The position numbers were made by a program, and so were the translations under genes. From Linepithema humile (Eukaryota; Arthropoda; Insecta; Hymenoptera; Formicidae), in the NCBI RefSeq assembly GCF_040581485.1, contig NC_090134.1, forward strand, positions 10,756,501-10,820,500: DNA of 64,000 nt, read 5' to 3'. Every line of letters starts with the position of its first letter. The first letter of the stretch is position 1. Positions 24,251-41,048 of this stretch are shown here, piece after piece. The notes under the pieces are model-generated. The model did not search any database. It was not told where the DNA came from and was given only the letters and a program-made list of their open reading frames with translations.

Positions 24251-25594
24251 CTAGTGAGCCGCAAGCGAATGGGCCGTGAGAGCCTGAGGGCTGAGCATCG
24301 GCGGACTGTGGCTGTGGCCCATAGGCGAGCCGTGTAGGTGATCCTGCGGATGATACCCTTGATGCAGACCGCCCTGGCCCTGATGACCGGGCGGCATGCC
24401 CTCCATAATGCCGTCGCCGAGTGTATTCGGCGGTGTCATCCTCTTTTCCTTCTGTCGTCGATTGCAAAACCACACTCGAACAACTTCCTTCTCCAACTGC
24501 AGCGAGTCCGCGAGCGAGGTGATCTCCTGTGCCGATGGTTTCGGTTGCTTGTGGAAGTGTTGCTCGAGCGCACCCTTCACCGATACCTCGATCGACGTGC
24601 GTTTCTTCCGTTTTCTTCCCTGGGCGGCGATTTTGTCGATGCTCGTCGGCGAGCCGGTCGTCGAGTCTGCCTCCTCGAGCCACTTCTGCAGCAGCGGCTT
24701 CAACTTGCACATATTCTTGAAACTCAGCTGTAGAGCTTCGAACCTGCATATTGTCGTCTGCGAGAAGACGTTGCCGTACAGAGTGCCAAGCGCGAGGCCG
24801 ACGTCCGCCTGGGTGAAGCCGAGCTTGATACGCCGTTGCTTGAACTGCTTCGCGAAGGCCTCGAGATCATCCGACGTCGGCGTGTCCTCCTCACCGGCGC
24901 TGTGATCCCTGTCGAGCGGATGGGGGTGCAGCGAGTGCCCCGACGGTGGACTGTGATTGTGCGCCTCCCTCAAATGATGAGGTAGTGTTTGATGGTTGTG
25001 CAGCTGATGCGGATGCTGATGCGGATGCTGCATGATACCGTTCATCGCCACGTGATAGGACTGGAGAGTGGGCGAGGCCGCGCCACCGCTCGGGTTGTAA
25101 TGCGCCGACGGCACCGGTGCGTGCCAGGTGTGCGGTGTAGCTATGCCCGGGGACTGGTGCGGGCCCCGATGATGCAGGCCCTGATCCGTCGCGTTCGCCG
25201 CGGCTGCCGCGGCCAGCGGCTTCACGTCGAGATTCGCGTTCGCCTGATGCTGATGGTGATGGGCATGATGGGACGTATGGTGCATGCCCATCGAGGCCGT
25301 CCAGTGATGATTGTCGGGCGGCATGCTCACCCAGGGACTCACCGACGAAAGGCTCGCTGCCGGATGCGAGAGTCCGTTCGGCGACGGCGAGGATGACACC
25401 TGATGGTGATGATGATGGTGGTGATGATGCTGCGGCGCCGGCATGTACTTCATCTCGCCGGCATCAGCGGCGCTGCGAGGCGAGCCCGAAGAGTAGCCAC
25501 CCACGGCGATGTTCATCCCGATCGTTGTACCCGAACCACCATCCAGGTCGGTAGACACTGCGCTACTAATCGGCATGTACGTGGTAGCGGCCAT
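24251..25594 (-). CDS. vvl: Class III POU-homeodomain transcription factor, vvl/drifter (Cf1a) ortholog, intronless
   Basis: Single uninterrupted 447-residue frame. In order: a low-complexity N-terminus with SPRSAADAGEMKYM at 38-51 as in fly Vvl, a nine-histidine run at 56-64, an alanine run at 128-133 and further His/Gln-rich stretches to about 232; POU-specific domain at about 235-309 (GEEDTPTSDDLE start, FTQADVGLALG, SQTTICRFE, LLQKWLEEAD); linker about 310-327; homeodomain about 328-387 with RKRKKRTSIE and recognition helix VWFCNRRQKEK, where W375, C377 and N378 are homeodomain positions 48, 50 and 51; C-terminal tail with MTPPNTLG and SPPMLSPQ, ending SLAAH. Start choice is firm: the codon directly before the ATG is an in-frame TAG. 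Stop is TAG. Length is close to the fly protein (about 430 residues), whose gene is also intronless. Family knowledge: a nuclear DNA-binding factor for octamer-like sites, needed in trachea, CNS/neuron identity, wing veins and prothoracic gland. Other POU-III paralogs are unlikely because both termini match Vvl. Confidence 0.97.
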   Translation of the reverse strand: MAATTYMPISSAVSTDLDGGSGTTIGMNIAVGGYSSGSPRSAADAGEMKYMPAPQHHHHHHHHHQVSSSPSPNGLSHPAASLSSVSPWVSMPPDNHHWTASMGMHHTSHHAHHHQHQANANLDVKPLAAAAAANATDQGLHHRGPHQSPGIATPHTWHAPVPSAHYNPSGGAASPTLQSYHVAMNGIMQHPHQHPHQLHNHQTLPHHLREAHNHSPPSGHSLHPHPLDRDHSAGEEDTPTSDDLEAFAKQFKQRRIKLGFTQADVGLALGTLYGNVFSQTTICRFEALQLSFKNMCKLKPLLQKWLEEADSTTGSPTSIDKIAAQGRKRKKRTSIEVSVKGALEQHFHKQPKPSAQEITSLADSLQLEKEVVRVWFCNRRQKEKRMTPPNTLGDGIMEGMPPGHQGQGGLHQGYHPQDHLHGSPMGHSHSPPMLSPQALTAHSLAAH

Positions 25595-26817
25595 CTACTT
25601 CCCGCTCGTCGAGAGGCTTCGTGAAACCCTCTCGATATTATTCTCCGCCGTGAGGCGCCTCACGGGCTACGTTTCTCGAACGCGCCCTTTTCACCTGGAG
25701 TCTGTCGAAAGGTGATTTTCTTCGACGGCAAAGATTTCCGTGAGAATGTCGTTCACACACAATTCAAGGCAAAACCCTTTTTGCAAGATTTTCAGTTCAG
25801 ATATTGTACGTTTAGTACGTTTCGACTCACAATGATGATCGAATGATTCTCGAGAAGCAGTTCTCTCAGTAATCACTTATCACTCGTAGCACAATCCACA
25901 ATTCGCGACGATACACTGAGTACCAAACAAAGCTGGCTGTCGCTCTCGGCGAGATATCGTCCATAGTTTCTCGAGAATGTCATGCGTGCGATGGCACAGG
26001 AACATTGAGCCGTGGCAAAGTCCGTGGCGACGATATGCTCTCGTTTTTCCTCGTCGTCCTCTCCGACGGGGTGGGTCCCCGCGGAGATGAAGCGCGGCTC
26101 CTCGTCGCGGCCACTCGCTCCGCACCAAGAATCACACGCGAAACGTAAACTCCTCTTTCCTTGGCTCCCGTGTACTGGCAACCCTCACAGTCGAGTCGAC
26201 AAGTCACTCGCGACGATGGATTATCGATTTAGCTGAGCCACCACTCATCCCTTGGTGGGGATTCAAACTTGACTCGAGTAATCACTATCTCGTTTTGATG
26301 ACGACGACAACAACGACGAAGGCGATGCGAGGATTACTCCGCACTGGCGTTGTGTCCGTGGCTCCGACGTGGTGGACGCGTACCGACAACGACGATGCAC
26401 GGCGCGACTGCACTCGGGGGTTGCCACCGCGGATCGACGACCGAGCAGCAGCAAGCGACCGACCGACCGGCTCGACGTAAAGGGACGTACGACGGTAATC
26501 GCGGAACGGAAGAGACTCAACTCGGCGGGAGTAGAGTATATGATGTCGTTCGTGTGTGTTCCTCCTGGCGGTGGATGTCCCTCTCTTTACGCGAGTGTAC
26601 GTGTGCGTATACATACGGTATACAGTGTGTGGAACGCGAGAGAGCGGTGTGTGTAGCTGTGAGAGAGCACGGAGAGAGAAAGAGTGAGAGAGCGAGAGAG
26701 AGAGAGAGTGTGTATGTATGTGAGGTGTGTATGTGTGTGTGGTGGCGGAGAAGAGACGGGTTAGAAAGATCTCGCTCGGGCTCTCATGCGTTATGCATGT
26801 CGTAGCTGAGAGCGACT
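25595..26817 (-). other. vvl: Inferred 5' leader of vvl
   Basis: CpG-rich sequence directly upstream of the vvl ATG. It holds no recognisable other gene and no TATA box close to the start codon. It includes a GA/GT-rich block on the plus strand (about 26635-26745) that would be CT/CA-rich in the vvl transcript. The upstream limit is set only by a candidate initiator at 26815-26819 and is uncertain; the leader could extend into the CCG array at 27.1 kb. Confidence 0.3.
26635..26745. repeat. Mixed GA/GT low-complexity block upstream of vvl
   Basis: Alternating runs of GAGAGA and GTGTGTAT on the plus strand with interruptions. It falls in the inferred vvl leader. GAGA-type sequence near developmental promoters can bind GAGA factor; here that is only an inference from composition. 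Confidence 0.7.
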
Positions 26818-26942
26818 GACTGCCTCGCCTCGCAGCTCGCCCGAGGTTCCCGAGGCTCCCGGAGCCGCTCGTGGTGGAGGCTCGTCATGCGCGTCAGCGT
26901 CGTGCACATCCCCACCAACGTCGGCGATGCCGTACACAATTG
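26815..26942 (-). promoter_or_regulatory. Candidate TATA-less vvl promoter: initiator plus CCAAT box
   Basis: Minus strand carries TCAGT, the arthropod initiator, at 26815-26819 in the context GCAGTCAGTCGC. A CCAAT box (AGCCAATTG) lies about 120 bases upstream at 26938-26942. No TATA box is near -30 and no downstream promoter element matches at +28 to +32, so the call rests on two short motifs in a CpG-rich block. Confidence 0.2.
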
Positions 26943-27120
26943 GCTGGGCTCGCAAGGTGGCCGTCGGCGTACGTCAGCATCAGGCGGAACCCGCTGTGAC
27001 CGCGCCTACAAAGGCAGGCGAGGTACCCCAGGCTCCAGTCCTTCTCGACCCCCTCTCGTCGTCGCTCGGTTACGCTCTCGCCTGGCTAACGACGTTCGTT
27101 CGCTGACGTCGCCGCTGACG

Positions 27121-27144
27121 CCGCCGCCGCCGCCGCCGCCACCG

Positions 27145-27198
<54 letters not shown>
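27121..27198. repeat. (CCG)26 trinucleotide array
   Basis: Seventy-eight bases of CCG triplets with two CCA variants. It lies about 1.5 kb upstream of the vvl ATG. On the vvl-sense strand it reads (CGG)n. Translations in all frames are homopolymeric. Confidence 0.92.
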
Positions 27199-27199
<1 letters not shown>

Positions 27200-27220
27200 C
27201 GCTGCCACTGCCGCCGAGTC

Positions 27221-27300
27221 GCGCCGCGCCGCGCCGCACCACACCGCACCGCACCGCACCGCACCGCTCCGCAACGCACTGCACCGAACCGTATCGCACC
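27221..27300. repeat. Sixteen-unit pentanucleotide array, GCACC/GCGCC type
   Basis: Eighty bases that divide exactly into 16 five-base units in one register: three GCGCC, then mostly GCACC, then degenerate units (GCTCC, GCAAC, GCACT, GAACC, GTATC, GCACC). It follows the CCG array after a 22-base spacer. The gradient from pure to degenerate units suggests an ageing array. Confidence 0.88.
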
Positions 27301-29235
27301 ACCGTCGTTGTCGTTACGTCGTGCTGCCGTCGTCGCGCCGTTCCGTTTCTGCCGTGACGTAGCTCTCCGTAACTTCTCAGGTGTACGCGCAATTTCTCTC
27401 CTCTGCAATTCTCTCTTTCGCATTTCTTGTACATTCCGCCGAATATCTCGTTTCTCTCAACGACAAATGCTTTTGAAAATTTTTTATAATTACGCTCAGC
27501 AATCGTCATTCGGCGACCTGTAGCAGCACGCTCACACAAGCAACAGGTATTAATTTCAACGAATAATTGTATGCGCGGTGAGAGACACGATAGATATCAC
27601 GATGCACAATATCCGCATTTTGGAGATACATTATTTCTTGTGGAAATACACGAAGGAAATACGAAAATTATATGCAGATATCACATTAATTCGTGCAATG
27701 ATAATGTATAAAGTATAAAGTAAATGTATAAAGTAATGACACAAAGCAACCTTCCACCAAGGTAAAGAAAAAGAGAGGTTTTATATACAACATAAAATGG
27801 GCAATCACATATTCCCACATTTTCGTCGAGCTAGTCTGAACACGCAAGTTAACTCCGTTGCGTTGCGATTCTTCCACGATGGTACACCCGTCACGTACAC
27901 GAGCGAAAGATCAATTTTTCAAGCACCGTCGCGGTACAATCCTGCCCGTCGACAGTTTCATTTCCTTTTCGCGTAGTTCGCGGTGCAACAGGTGCACGGG
28001 TAACCGTTGGTTTCGACTCGTCCGCTGATTACGCGCGCCTTCGTTATCGATATTCCGCACCCCGCACCATCGCCGTCTCGTAGCGAGAAAGGAAAAGATA
28101 AACCGAAAATGATATAATCCGCTGCGCCGTAAAACTCCGATTTACTAATGGCGTTTTTCCCCGAGAATAAAATACGAAAAAGATTACAACTGTTAAGTCT
28201 AGAAAGTCAACTATAATTGCGCGAATACATATTTTACAAATATGATCAATATTTTATTAAATGTTTTCAAAAATTATCTTCTCTTTTGCAACAATCTACT
28301 CCAATTTGTGGATATGAAAAGTTTGTGAGAAAAACAGAGATTGCCAGTTTTACAACGACAACAGATTTTACATGATTAATTATGGAGAAGAGTGCTCAAT
28401 CCCCTTCAGAGCAAGAAAATGATATCAGTAACAACGAGTCAAATACAAAAAGCAAGTAAGGGCGTGAAAATAAGTGCATTGAAACGAGAGAAAGAAAGAG
28501 GAAGAGTGGTCGAGAGAGAACGAACGTGCGAATGAGTGAGGTTTAGTACATTTAAATGAGAGCCACAGGTAGTAGCATTATGCAGTACATGCCAGCCACC
28601 CCTCAGGAGGGGTGAGTTAGATCATCGTGTGCCGCGGTATCCTCATGTGTCGTAGTCTATTTCAACTACCCGACTGGCTTTGCACGCCTTCGCACCTGTG
28701 GCAGCACTCACTCGCGTTATTGTTGCCGCTAACTTCCTCTTTTTTCCTCTCTTTTATTGCCCGCGCGTGCGAGGAAGCGCGGCTAATTATCGCTCGTACG
28801 AGATGTACGCGAGTTCTTTTGCGCTTCGAGTGTTGCGATAAAAAATAGTATAAAAAAAAACAACATATACTCTTATTTACCATCTTTTTGCCTTGTGATT
28901 ACGTATCGTAATAAGAAACTATTAAAACTATTAAAATATTAAAATAATAATATTTACCATTAAATCATGTTTTCCGTAATTATATGATTATTTTAAAAAG
29001 TCAATATTAGATTTATAAATATTCCAATTATTTTATCGCTGCGTAATTAACATCAAATTTACAATTTAAAAGTATATCATTTTATGTCTAGAGAATCACC
29101 GCAATCTACGAAATTCATTCGTCAAGAATTCAGCTATTCGATTGACATTTATGGCAACTCTCAGATCGATCGTAAAGAAGACATCGCGTTAAAAATTGTA
29201 TTTAAACATTTCACGGTTTCGTAAGCTGGAAGTAT
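27301..29235. other. Gene-free sequence upstream of vvl
   Basis: GC-rich until about 27.4 kb, then mixed, then AT-rich from 28.85 kb. A minus-strand TATAAAA at about 27482-27488 is a possible distal TATA box but lacks a good initiator. No other gene, RNA or element recognised. Confidence 0.4.
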
Positions 29236-29642
29236 CCGTTCCCTTGCCGTAAGTATTATCGGGAGAATTCTTACGAAGCATTCTTCAAATAATTTTCTGT
29301 AAAGTGCAACAGTTGGCCGCGGCGTTTCTAGGTCGATATGATAAAATTGAGGTTCTCTTAGCGCGCCAGAGGAGTGTTGACAGATACCTATTATGTTCAA
29401 AATATCGCGACTCCTCGTGTCCATTAACGAATGATTGGTTACCGTAGAATCGGCGAAATTTCACTTCAATGGTTTTTACCGTCGTCTTTTTTATCGCCAC
29501 GCAGCACGCTCGAGCGGCCGCAAAGCTCTGTCGTTGAAAGAGAAATTATGCATTCCGCGTGTACGTGGGTGTACGTTGCCCGCGAACGGCCTATGGAATT
29601 TCACTCACCCTGTCCCCTTTCACCGTTCCCTTGCCGTAAGTA
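29236..29642. repeat. Exact 20-bp direct repeat, 387 bp apart
   Basis: CCGTTCCCTTGCCGTAAGTA occurs at 29236-29255 and again at 29623-29642, same strand, with unrelated sequence on both sides of each copy. Each copy ends in GTAAGTA, a strong splice-donor match. If these were target-site duplications, the intervening 367 bp would be the insert, but it has no poly(A), inverted ends or coding signal. Confidence 0.75.
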
Positions 29643-30113
29643 CTCGAATATGTAGATAGTGCTAGCCTCTCGACCTTTTAGAGCAAACGTGTTATTATTA
29701 ATTATTAAATAAATTATGAAATATATAAAAACATTGAAATATATATAAAAACAAAGAAATGGATTGATTCAAACATTATTTTTTAACGTGTTCTTTTACT
29801 CTAACAGTTTTTTATACTATTTAAGCACAAGATTTTCACGTATCGTATTAACGTACAATTAATTTCGCCGATTGACGTAACATGACGAAAGATCGGTTAT
29901 TCGTCATGTTTTGCCCCTTTTCGCACTTTTTACTGCTCGCCGCTCGCAGACTTTTCACGAAGCTAACACCGCGGTGATCCACCGCGGGCGGCTAATAGAA
30001 GGTTCGCGCAAGGTGCACAAATTTGCGTTCGTTTCGCGTGCTATAGTGGCTCGCTGCCATAAGTGCTATCGCTTGTCGTAGAAAACCGTAAGCAGATGAA
30101 AAAAAAGAAAAAC

Positions 30114-30596
<483 letters not shown>

Positions 30597-33138
30597 AGGA
30601 AGGAAATAATAGAATAGTCTTTACATATGTATCGCTGGACTGACATATTATGAATTGCGCTGCTTAAAATGCCGAAGACGGATCTCGTCGAGCGTTCGTT
30701 CGACCGAGGTGATATGACGCATATAATGCACATACAGTTTAACGCGACGTGCGCGTGCGAACACATTCTCCTCAACTGAGTGTATAATATCAACCAAGAG
30801 TGGACGAGGGTTCAGAAAAAAAACTGGAACGACGAGCAGAAAAGGACACAAGCCCTGACTCGTTACTCGCACGAGAAAAGACAGTTCTTTAAATTTAACG
30901 TTTTTCTTTTTCCATTAAGATCGTAATAATATCGTAAGTATAACAATTGTTTGTAACATTATATTGATTATAAAAAATAATGAGTTAAGAAACTCCAAAT
31001 AAGAGGAAAAGTTTCTTTTCAAGTTGATTCACTTATTTTTAATTATAGTTGCGATATATCCGCGATACACGGAATCCTGTCGCTCTTGTCCCTTCGATTT
31101 TATAGACAATTGCCCTCGCGAAATTTCCGTATTAGATCGTCTCGATCGATCGAATGGATCGTGCCATCATAATGCACCCTTAATTCGATTTCGTATACCC
31201 CCATTGTGTCAAATTGGATTGAATGCCGCCGTGAAATATTTGCTTAGGATTTGGCAGGTAGCTAGCTGGTTTCCACGTCGCGCACGGTACACAGAACAAA
31301 CTTAGGGGAAGGGAAGGAAGGGCGACGAAGGATGACGGGGGCGAGAGAGGAAGTAAGAGAAAGAAACGGATACGAGAAAGTGCAGAAAACAGACAGGCAA
31401 CGGCCTAGTCTTGCCTATGTAGAAACATTTTACTACCTCTGCTTGCATAATTTAGGCGCACCTTTCGGGGTTCAATCCTGAGAGGGCCACGACCCACTTG
31501 CACTTTGTTCTGCGATCGAGGATTCACGAGAGCGCGAAAACATTCGTACGAAATACTAGCACAAAACCAATTCTGTTCGATTGGCATTAAACGCCCAATT
31601 TCCTTCGCCTGCTTTTCCTTTTCGTTTTTCGTTTGCCGACTTTAGCCCGTGGTTTTATAAACGTTTACGTCACATAATCTTAATAATACAAATTAACGTA
31701 ATTAAATAGCAATTATCGTGTAAATTTAAATTAAACAATTTACTAGATTTAATTAAGAAAAAAATATTTCGAAAAGATCTACACGGACGAAAAAGTTTTA
31801 TACATTGTGCAAGATACTGAAACATATCCCTGACCTTTCGCCTCTTAATTTTAATACCAATACATTCATTCGTTGACTACGTTGCATCGAACGAGCGTCG
31901 AAATTAGCTGCGACGCTTTGCAAGCATTCAAGTTCCAAATAATCATCCAGTCAGTCGCCGTGGTGTGCCGTACGTTTGCAACGGTAGCTAAGAATACATA
32001 TTTACATACGAAATCCGCCTGTAAACTCGAAGAGAGAGATACACGTCGAACGCACTCTTACGCACACTTATAATTGTCGCTTATAAAGGAAAGCCACGAT
32101 AATAGAGCGTGCATACAAAACCTATCCTATCTGAGCTCTCTCTTTTTTAAGCACATTTAAAATTACGATCATAGGCCTCGTTAACGTGTCAACAAGACGC
32201 GCTGTGCAACAACGATCCAAAGAAAATTCCTAAATAAGATAATCAACGACGTTTTAATCATCTGTAACGATCAATTATCCGAAAGCGTTTAATTTATATA
32301 TTTAATGCGTGTAGTAAGTCATCATAAAACATTGTCATAAAAAAAAGAGCCACATTTACAGACAAGCTAGCATTACATCATACGCGAGATCTTTGTTAGT
32401 GAAATATATTTCATCAGTCATTGGAAGCGTAGAGCATGATGCGTAAATTTTTTTTCCAATTTCCACCGATGGTCCAAAAACCTGCCAAAATTTCGTTGCA
32501 TCCATTTTCCAAAATATGCGCAGGCCGAAAATGCTGCGCGAGAGCACACACAAAATTCGCACGAGTTTGATCATCTGTTAAAACAGAGTGCAGCATGACA
32601 ATATGGTCCATCGCTGTAAATTCGATCACACGTGTCTATACATATACGCATCCGTGCAGTATTTGCGCTTTGACGACCGTCGAAATAAAATGCGCAACGA
32701 TCCGCGAATCAGCGCGCGGTTGCTTATCGAGGAGCCTGTAAAAGCGAATATTTAGAACGTGTCGTAGGTCGCGGTGATCATAAAAAAAAAAAGAAAAAAA
32801 AAGACGCGGAGGGAATGCCACATCACCCGTACGTGAATGGAGGACGTTAACCGGTGTAATTTGGCCGCCTTTATAACCGAAATGAATATTTTAATATTTT
32901 AATACGAAATACGCTATGAGGGATTTTATGGTGCGCTATAGCTTTTCCCTATTGTGGGTATCTGCTCCCGCGGAAGTAAGAAGAGGGGAAAAAAGGCAAC
33001 ACGGAAAAAGGAGGCAGCGAGTTTCGACGCGCTTGGAGAGAAGGGAGGCGACGATACGAACAGTGGGGACAGGACTCGAGCAATGAGCTATAACATACTG
33101 GAGTGAGTCTTGAAGGAGTGGGGGTGGTCTACCGTAAC
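30597..33138. other. Gene-free sequence between GA arrays, proximal part
   Basis: No supported gene. AT-rich patches alternate with CpG-richer ones (31.0-31.6, 31.86-32.1 kb). A B-box-like GGTTCAATCC at 31468-31477 is not accompanied by an A box or pairing acceptor stem, so no tRNA is called. Confidence 0.4.
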
Positions 33139-33171
<33 letters not shown>

Positions 33172-33182
33172 AAGAGAGAGAG
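33139..33182. repeat. (GA)n microsatellite with AAAG interruptions
   Basis: GA dinucleotides interrupted twice by GAAAGA. Confidence 0.9.
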
Positions 33183-35599
33183 CTATATTGGACGGGGACA
33201 TGTGTCTCATGTCTGTCTTCGTTTTTAATATTCCTCACCATACACGGTGGTAAATATGGAAGAAAGACAAACGTCCCCCCGCCTGCTATTGCTATCCTTG
33301 GGCCGCAAACTACACATTGATTCTTATGGGAAAGGCTCACTTCAGTATGTTATATAGCTCAATGGACTCTTGGGAACAGAAGAAGAGAGTGCCGCGGGGA
33401 AAAGGAGACCGGTGCATAGTGAATGGAACTGCAACGAGGTGGCAGCAGCACGCAGCAATGCCGTCGCGGAGAGGGAAGCTTCACGGGACACCCCTTCGAG
33501 GGGATGCAGGAGAAAGGGACACGTTCATAAACGCGGTGACATCTATGGAATAACCTAAGAATTTCATGGAAAAAAAGAGCGAAAGCTTTGAGGGTAATAC
33601 GCGCTTTTATTGATAATTTTAATTGCAAGTGCATTTGCAAAAATATTCTGTGAATTCAATTCTTTTTCTTCAATTTGAGCGATAAAATGGACAAAACATA
33701 ACGAATTTTTATATTGTCGAAAATTATAATAGAAAAATATAAAATGATTAAAGAATAATGCAAATGATATAAATCGCATTGATAAGTTTAATATTTTTTG
33801 AAGAATAGTTCAAATCGCGTGCGCATGTTTGTATTTCTAATTTTTTCTATCTCATTTATTTCTATTTTTTTTCTTCAGGAGATTCTTAACTTTTCACAGT
33901 AAGTTATCACTACATGATTAAAACGATTTTTCAAGCCGCACGTCACGATCTCATTCGTGGCAAGGAACTGTAAGCATCCTCCCCCCGTCGTGAATTTCCA
34001 CTTTGAAAAGTTTGATCTGCCGTATAGCGCAACCGTTAGACTGCTCGGAAAGAGAATCGATCGCTCGCGCGTGGAAGGATGTAAGGAGCGCGAAGAAATA
34101 TGTTAGCCGATGGAGAAGGGAGGATAGCGATGGTTTTATTTACTGCTGCCGGTCCGTGATCTGAATTTTTACGATCGCGAGCGTCGAACCCAGGATGCGA
34201 TTCATTCCGGTGGTGACGTCATCGTGGTGGGTCTGACACACAGTGTGACACACGGGTAACTGCGTTTATTCCGGATCACTGGTCTTGTACATAAGTACAA
34301 AATGGAAATCTGGAGTAGAATCGATGGCCATTTGCAAAATACTACGATTATTAATTCATAAATATTTGCAGAATATTACAAAGCTTTGAATAGAAATCAA
34401 CATTCCTGTTCAATAAGTTTTCTAGTACAAAGTAATGTTCATCTCTTGTTAAAAAAATCGAAGCATTGTCTTAATGGGATTATTAAAAATATCATTTAAT
34501 TCCATAAATTTTATAGCCCGTTTAACAAGCGATTTCACGTTTGCGTACGCATCAAACATTTGCAACAATCGTAATTTATAACGAGACATTTCGAATTAAC
34601 AAATAATTCGCGGATGACCGCCATAAGCGAATGCTCAACTGCACCGCCAGTGTCCAGCCAAGCAAACGGATGGAAATTCCCTACGGACAGCAGGAAGATG
34701 CGAACTGTTCGTTAAAGCGTCATGAGGGGTCGAAGTGCCCGGGGTGGAAGAGGAGAGGAACCGTGGAATAGATTAGGCGTCTTGGATTCGATTATAATCG
34801 CCGGCGAATCCTTCTCGGCTAACTTCGTCGACCGCGGATCCTTGGCAGGAGCGAACGAAACTCGCGCGGGATTCGCCGGTCTGGCAGACCTCACGCTGTA
34901 CGTGAATTTGCGTTTGAAATCGAGAACGATGGGAAGGAGGAAAGGGGCTTTTGTCGCTCGACACTCAACGCTCTCTCAGACGTGGACTATTTGATCCTTG
35001 CACTCTAAGGACTCGCTAACTGCGGCGGAAACTTCGACGCTCTGGGTATAGTTGATTAAGAAGACGATAAGCGCCGCGCTCAAGCTCTTGCTTAATGCAG
35101 CGAGCTAGCAGTGCAATGTTACCGCTGAAAGTTAGCGCGTGTTCGTTCGTCGCTACTGTTTCCTTGATCAAACGATGTAACAATGATACGAGACAATTTG
35201 CTACGACCATCTTTTATGCTTAATTCCACTAACTCGGCGAAAAAATTAGAGAACAAATACAAGATCTTGATACAAATTTACATCGAAAATCTGCACCAAA
35301 TATATAGACAATCTTAAAAATTATATTATAATGATTAGTAAAATGTTTAGGTAGTAAAGATATTATTATTTGATAAAATAATAATAAAAAACAGTAAAAA
35401 CTATAATAAGAATACGTTGATTCCATCAATTCTCAATTTCAGAATAAAAATTTTTTATAGAAAAAAAATAAATGCGTAAATGTAACAAGAGATGCCTTTT
35501 ATCGTGTTTGCAGCGCACGGAAAGTTACCAAAACATAATAGCGGATTTCTCGGCTCTAAGCGCGGTAGGAATTGCGAGAACGATTCGTCCTTCGTCCGT
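33183..35599. other. Gene-free sequence between GA arrays, distal part
   Basis: No supported gene. Octamer ATGCAAAT at 33758-33765. A CRE-like TGACGTCA lies near 34213. CpG-richer islands occur at 33.0-33.55 and 34.6-35.2 kb. Confidence 0.4.
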
Positions 35600-35619
35600 G
35601 CGCAGCCCCGAGGCTGCGC
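35600..35619. other. Short perfect GC hairpin
   Basis: GCGCAGCC, loop CCGA, GGCTGCGC: eight-base-pair stem with a four-base loop. It could be chance in GC-rich DNA. Confidence 0.5.
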
Positions 35620-35928
35620 GTCGTCCTTCTATCTCCCACGAAAAACGGAACCGCGGCGAGAGCTCAGGCAGCCGACATTCTCGCGAGAGATAACGATCGA
35701 AGACTGAAATATGCACCACGCCAATTTACCGATCGAAATTATTATTAAGAGGTACCTGTAGCCGAGGAAGCCCGAGGAATGGAGTCCCGGGTACTCGGGC
35801 CCCTCGGTACCCCTGCGCCGCTGTCGACGTACAGAAACCTGGCTCCTGCTCCTTTTGCACCATCAGCCTATAATATTCGATGTGCGAAAATCGGAAAGTC
35901 AGAAGAGAGGAAGAAGGATGGAAGTGGA

Positions 35929-40654
<4,726 letters not shown>

Positions 40655-41048
40655 CAGGGCGTTAAAAATTATCGCTGTTTTTTAGACCATCTTCAACGTT
40701 ATATCTTTAACGTTAAAAATTGTCGACAGAATGTAATAAAAACTATCTCTTCAAAATTATCCCGCTCTAATTATATGAACTTATTCGTCAAACAAAGTCG
40801 TGTCAAATCAAATAAATTATCGAATTAAATATGAAAATTTTTAAAATAAAAATTATATACAACATGCTACAATTAATTAGTACCTTAATTTAATTTTGAA
40901 TCGGCGATGTTATTTCAGAAAATTAATTGCATGAAACTGTCGAGATTAGATAACGAAAATCCATGGGAGCAATTATCATGATATTGATTAAATGTTCTGG
41001 AGAAATTATCTGTGCGTGCAATCACATTTTTCAATACAGGACACCCCG
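40655..41048. mobile_element. Candidate degenerate MITE with TA target site
   Basis: Left end reads TATA|CAGGGCGTTAAAAATT; the right end, read inward on the other strand, is TATA|CGGGGTGTCCTGTATT. Terminal match is C(A/G)GGG(C/T)GT, flanked on both sides by TA. Length about 394 bp, AT-rich, no coding frame of note. CAGGGTGTCC-like ends and TA duplication fit Tc1/mariner-related non-autonomous elements, but the inverted repeat is short. Confidence 0.35.

Noticed and set aside
24003..24749. 248-codon minus-strand frame overlapping the vvl 3' half
   Set aside because: It lies in another frame of the vvl coding sequence; high GC keeps alternative frames open. The POU/homeodomain frame is unambiguous.
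24396..24905. 169-codon plus-strand frame antisense to vvl
   Set aside because: Mirror of a conserved GC-rich coding region; no domain of its own.
31024..31305. 93-codon frame with a hydrophobic start resembling a secreted peptide
   Set aside because: Starts with TTG, no cleavage-site pattern, and the cysteine spacing fits no known family.
31400..31500. Possible tRNA around GGTTCAATCC
   Set aside because: The T-arm can pair, but there is no A box and the acceptor strands do not match well.
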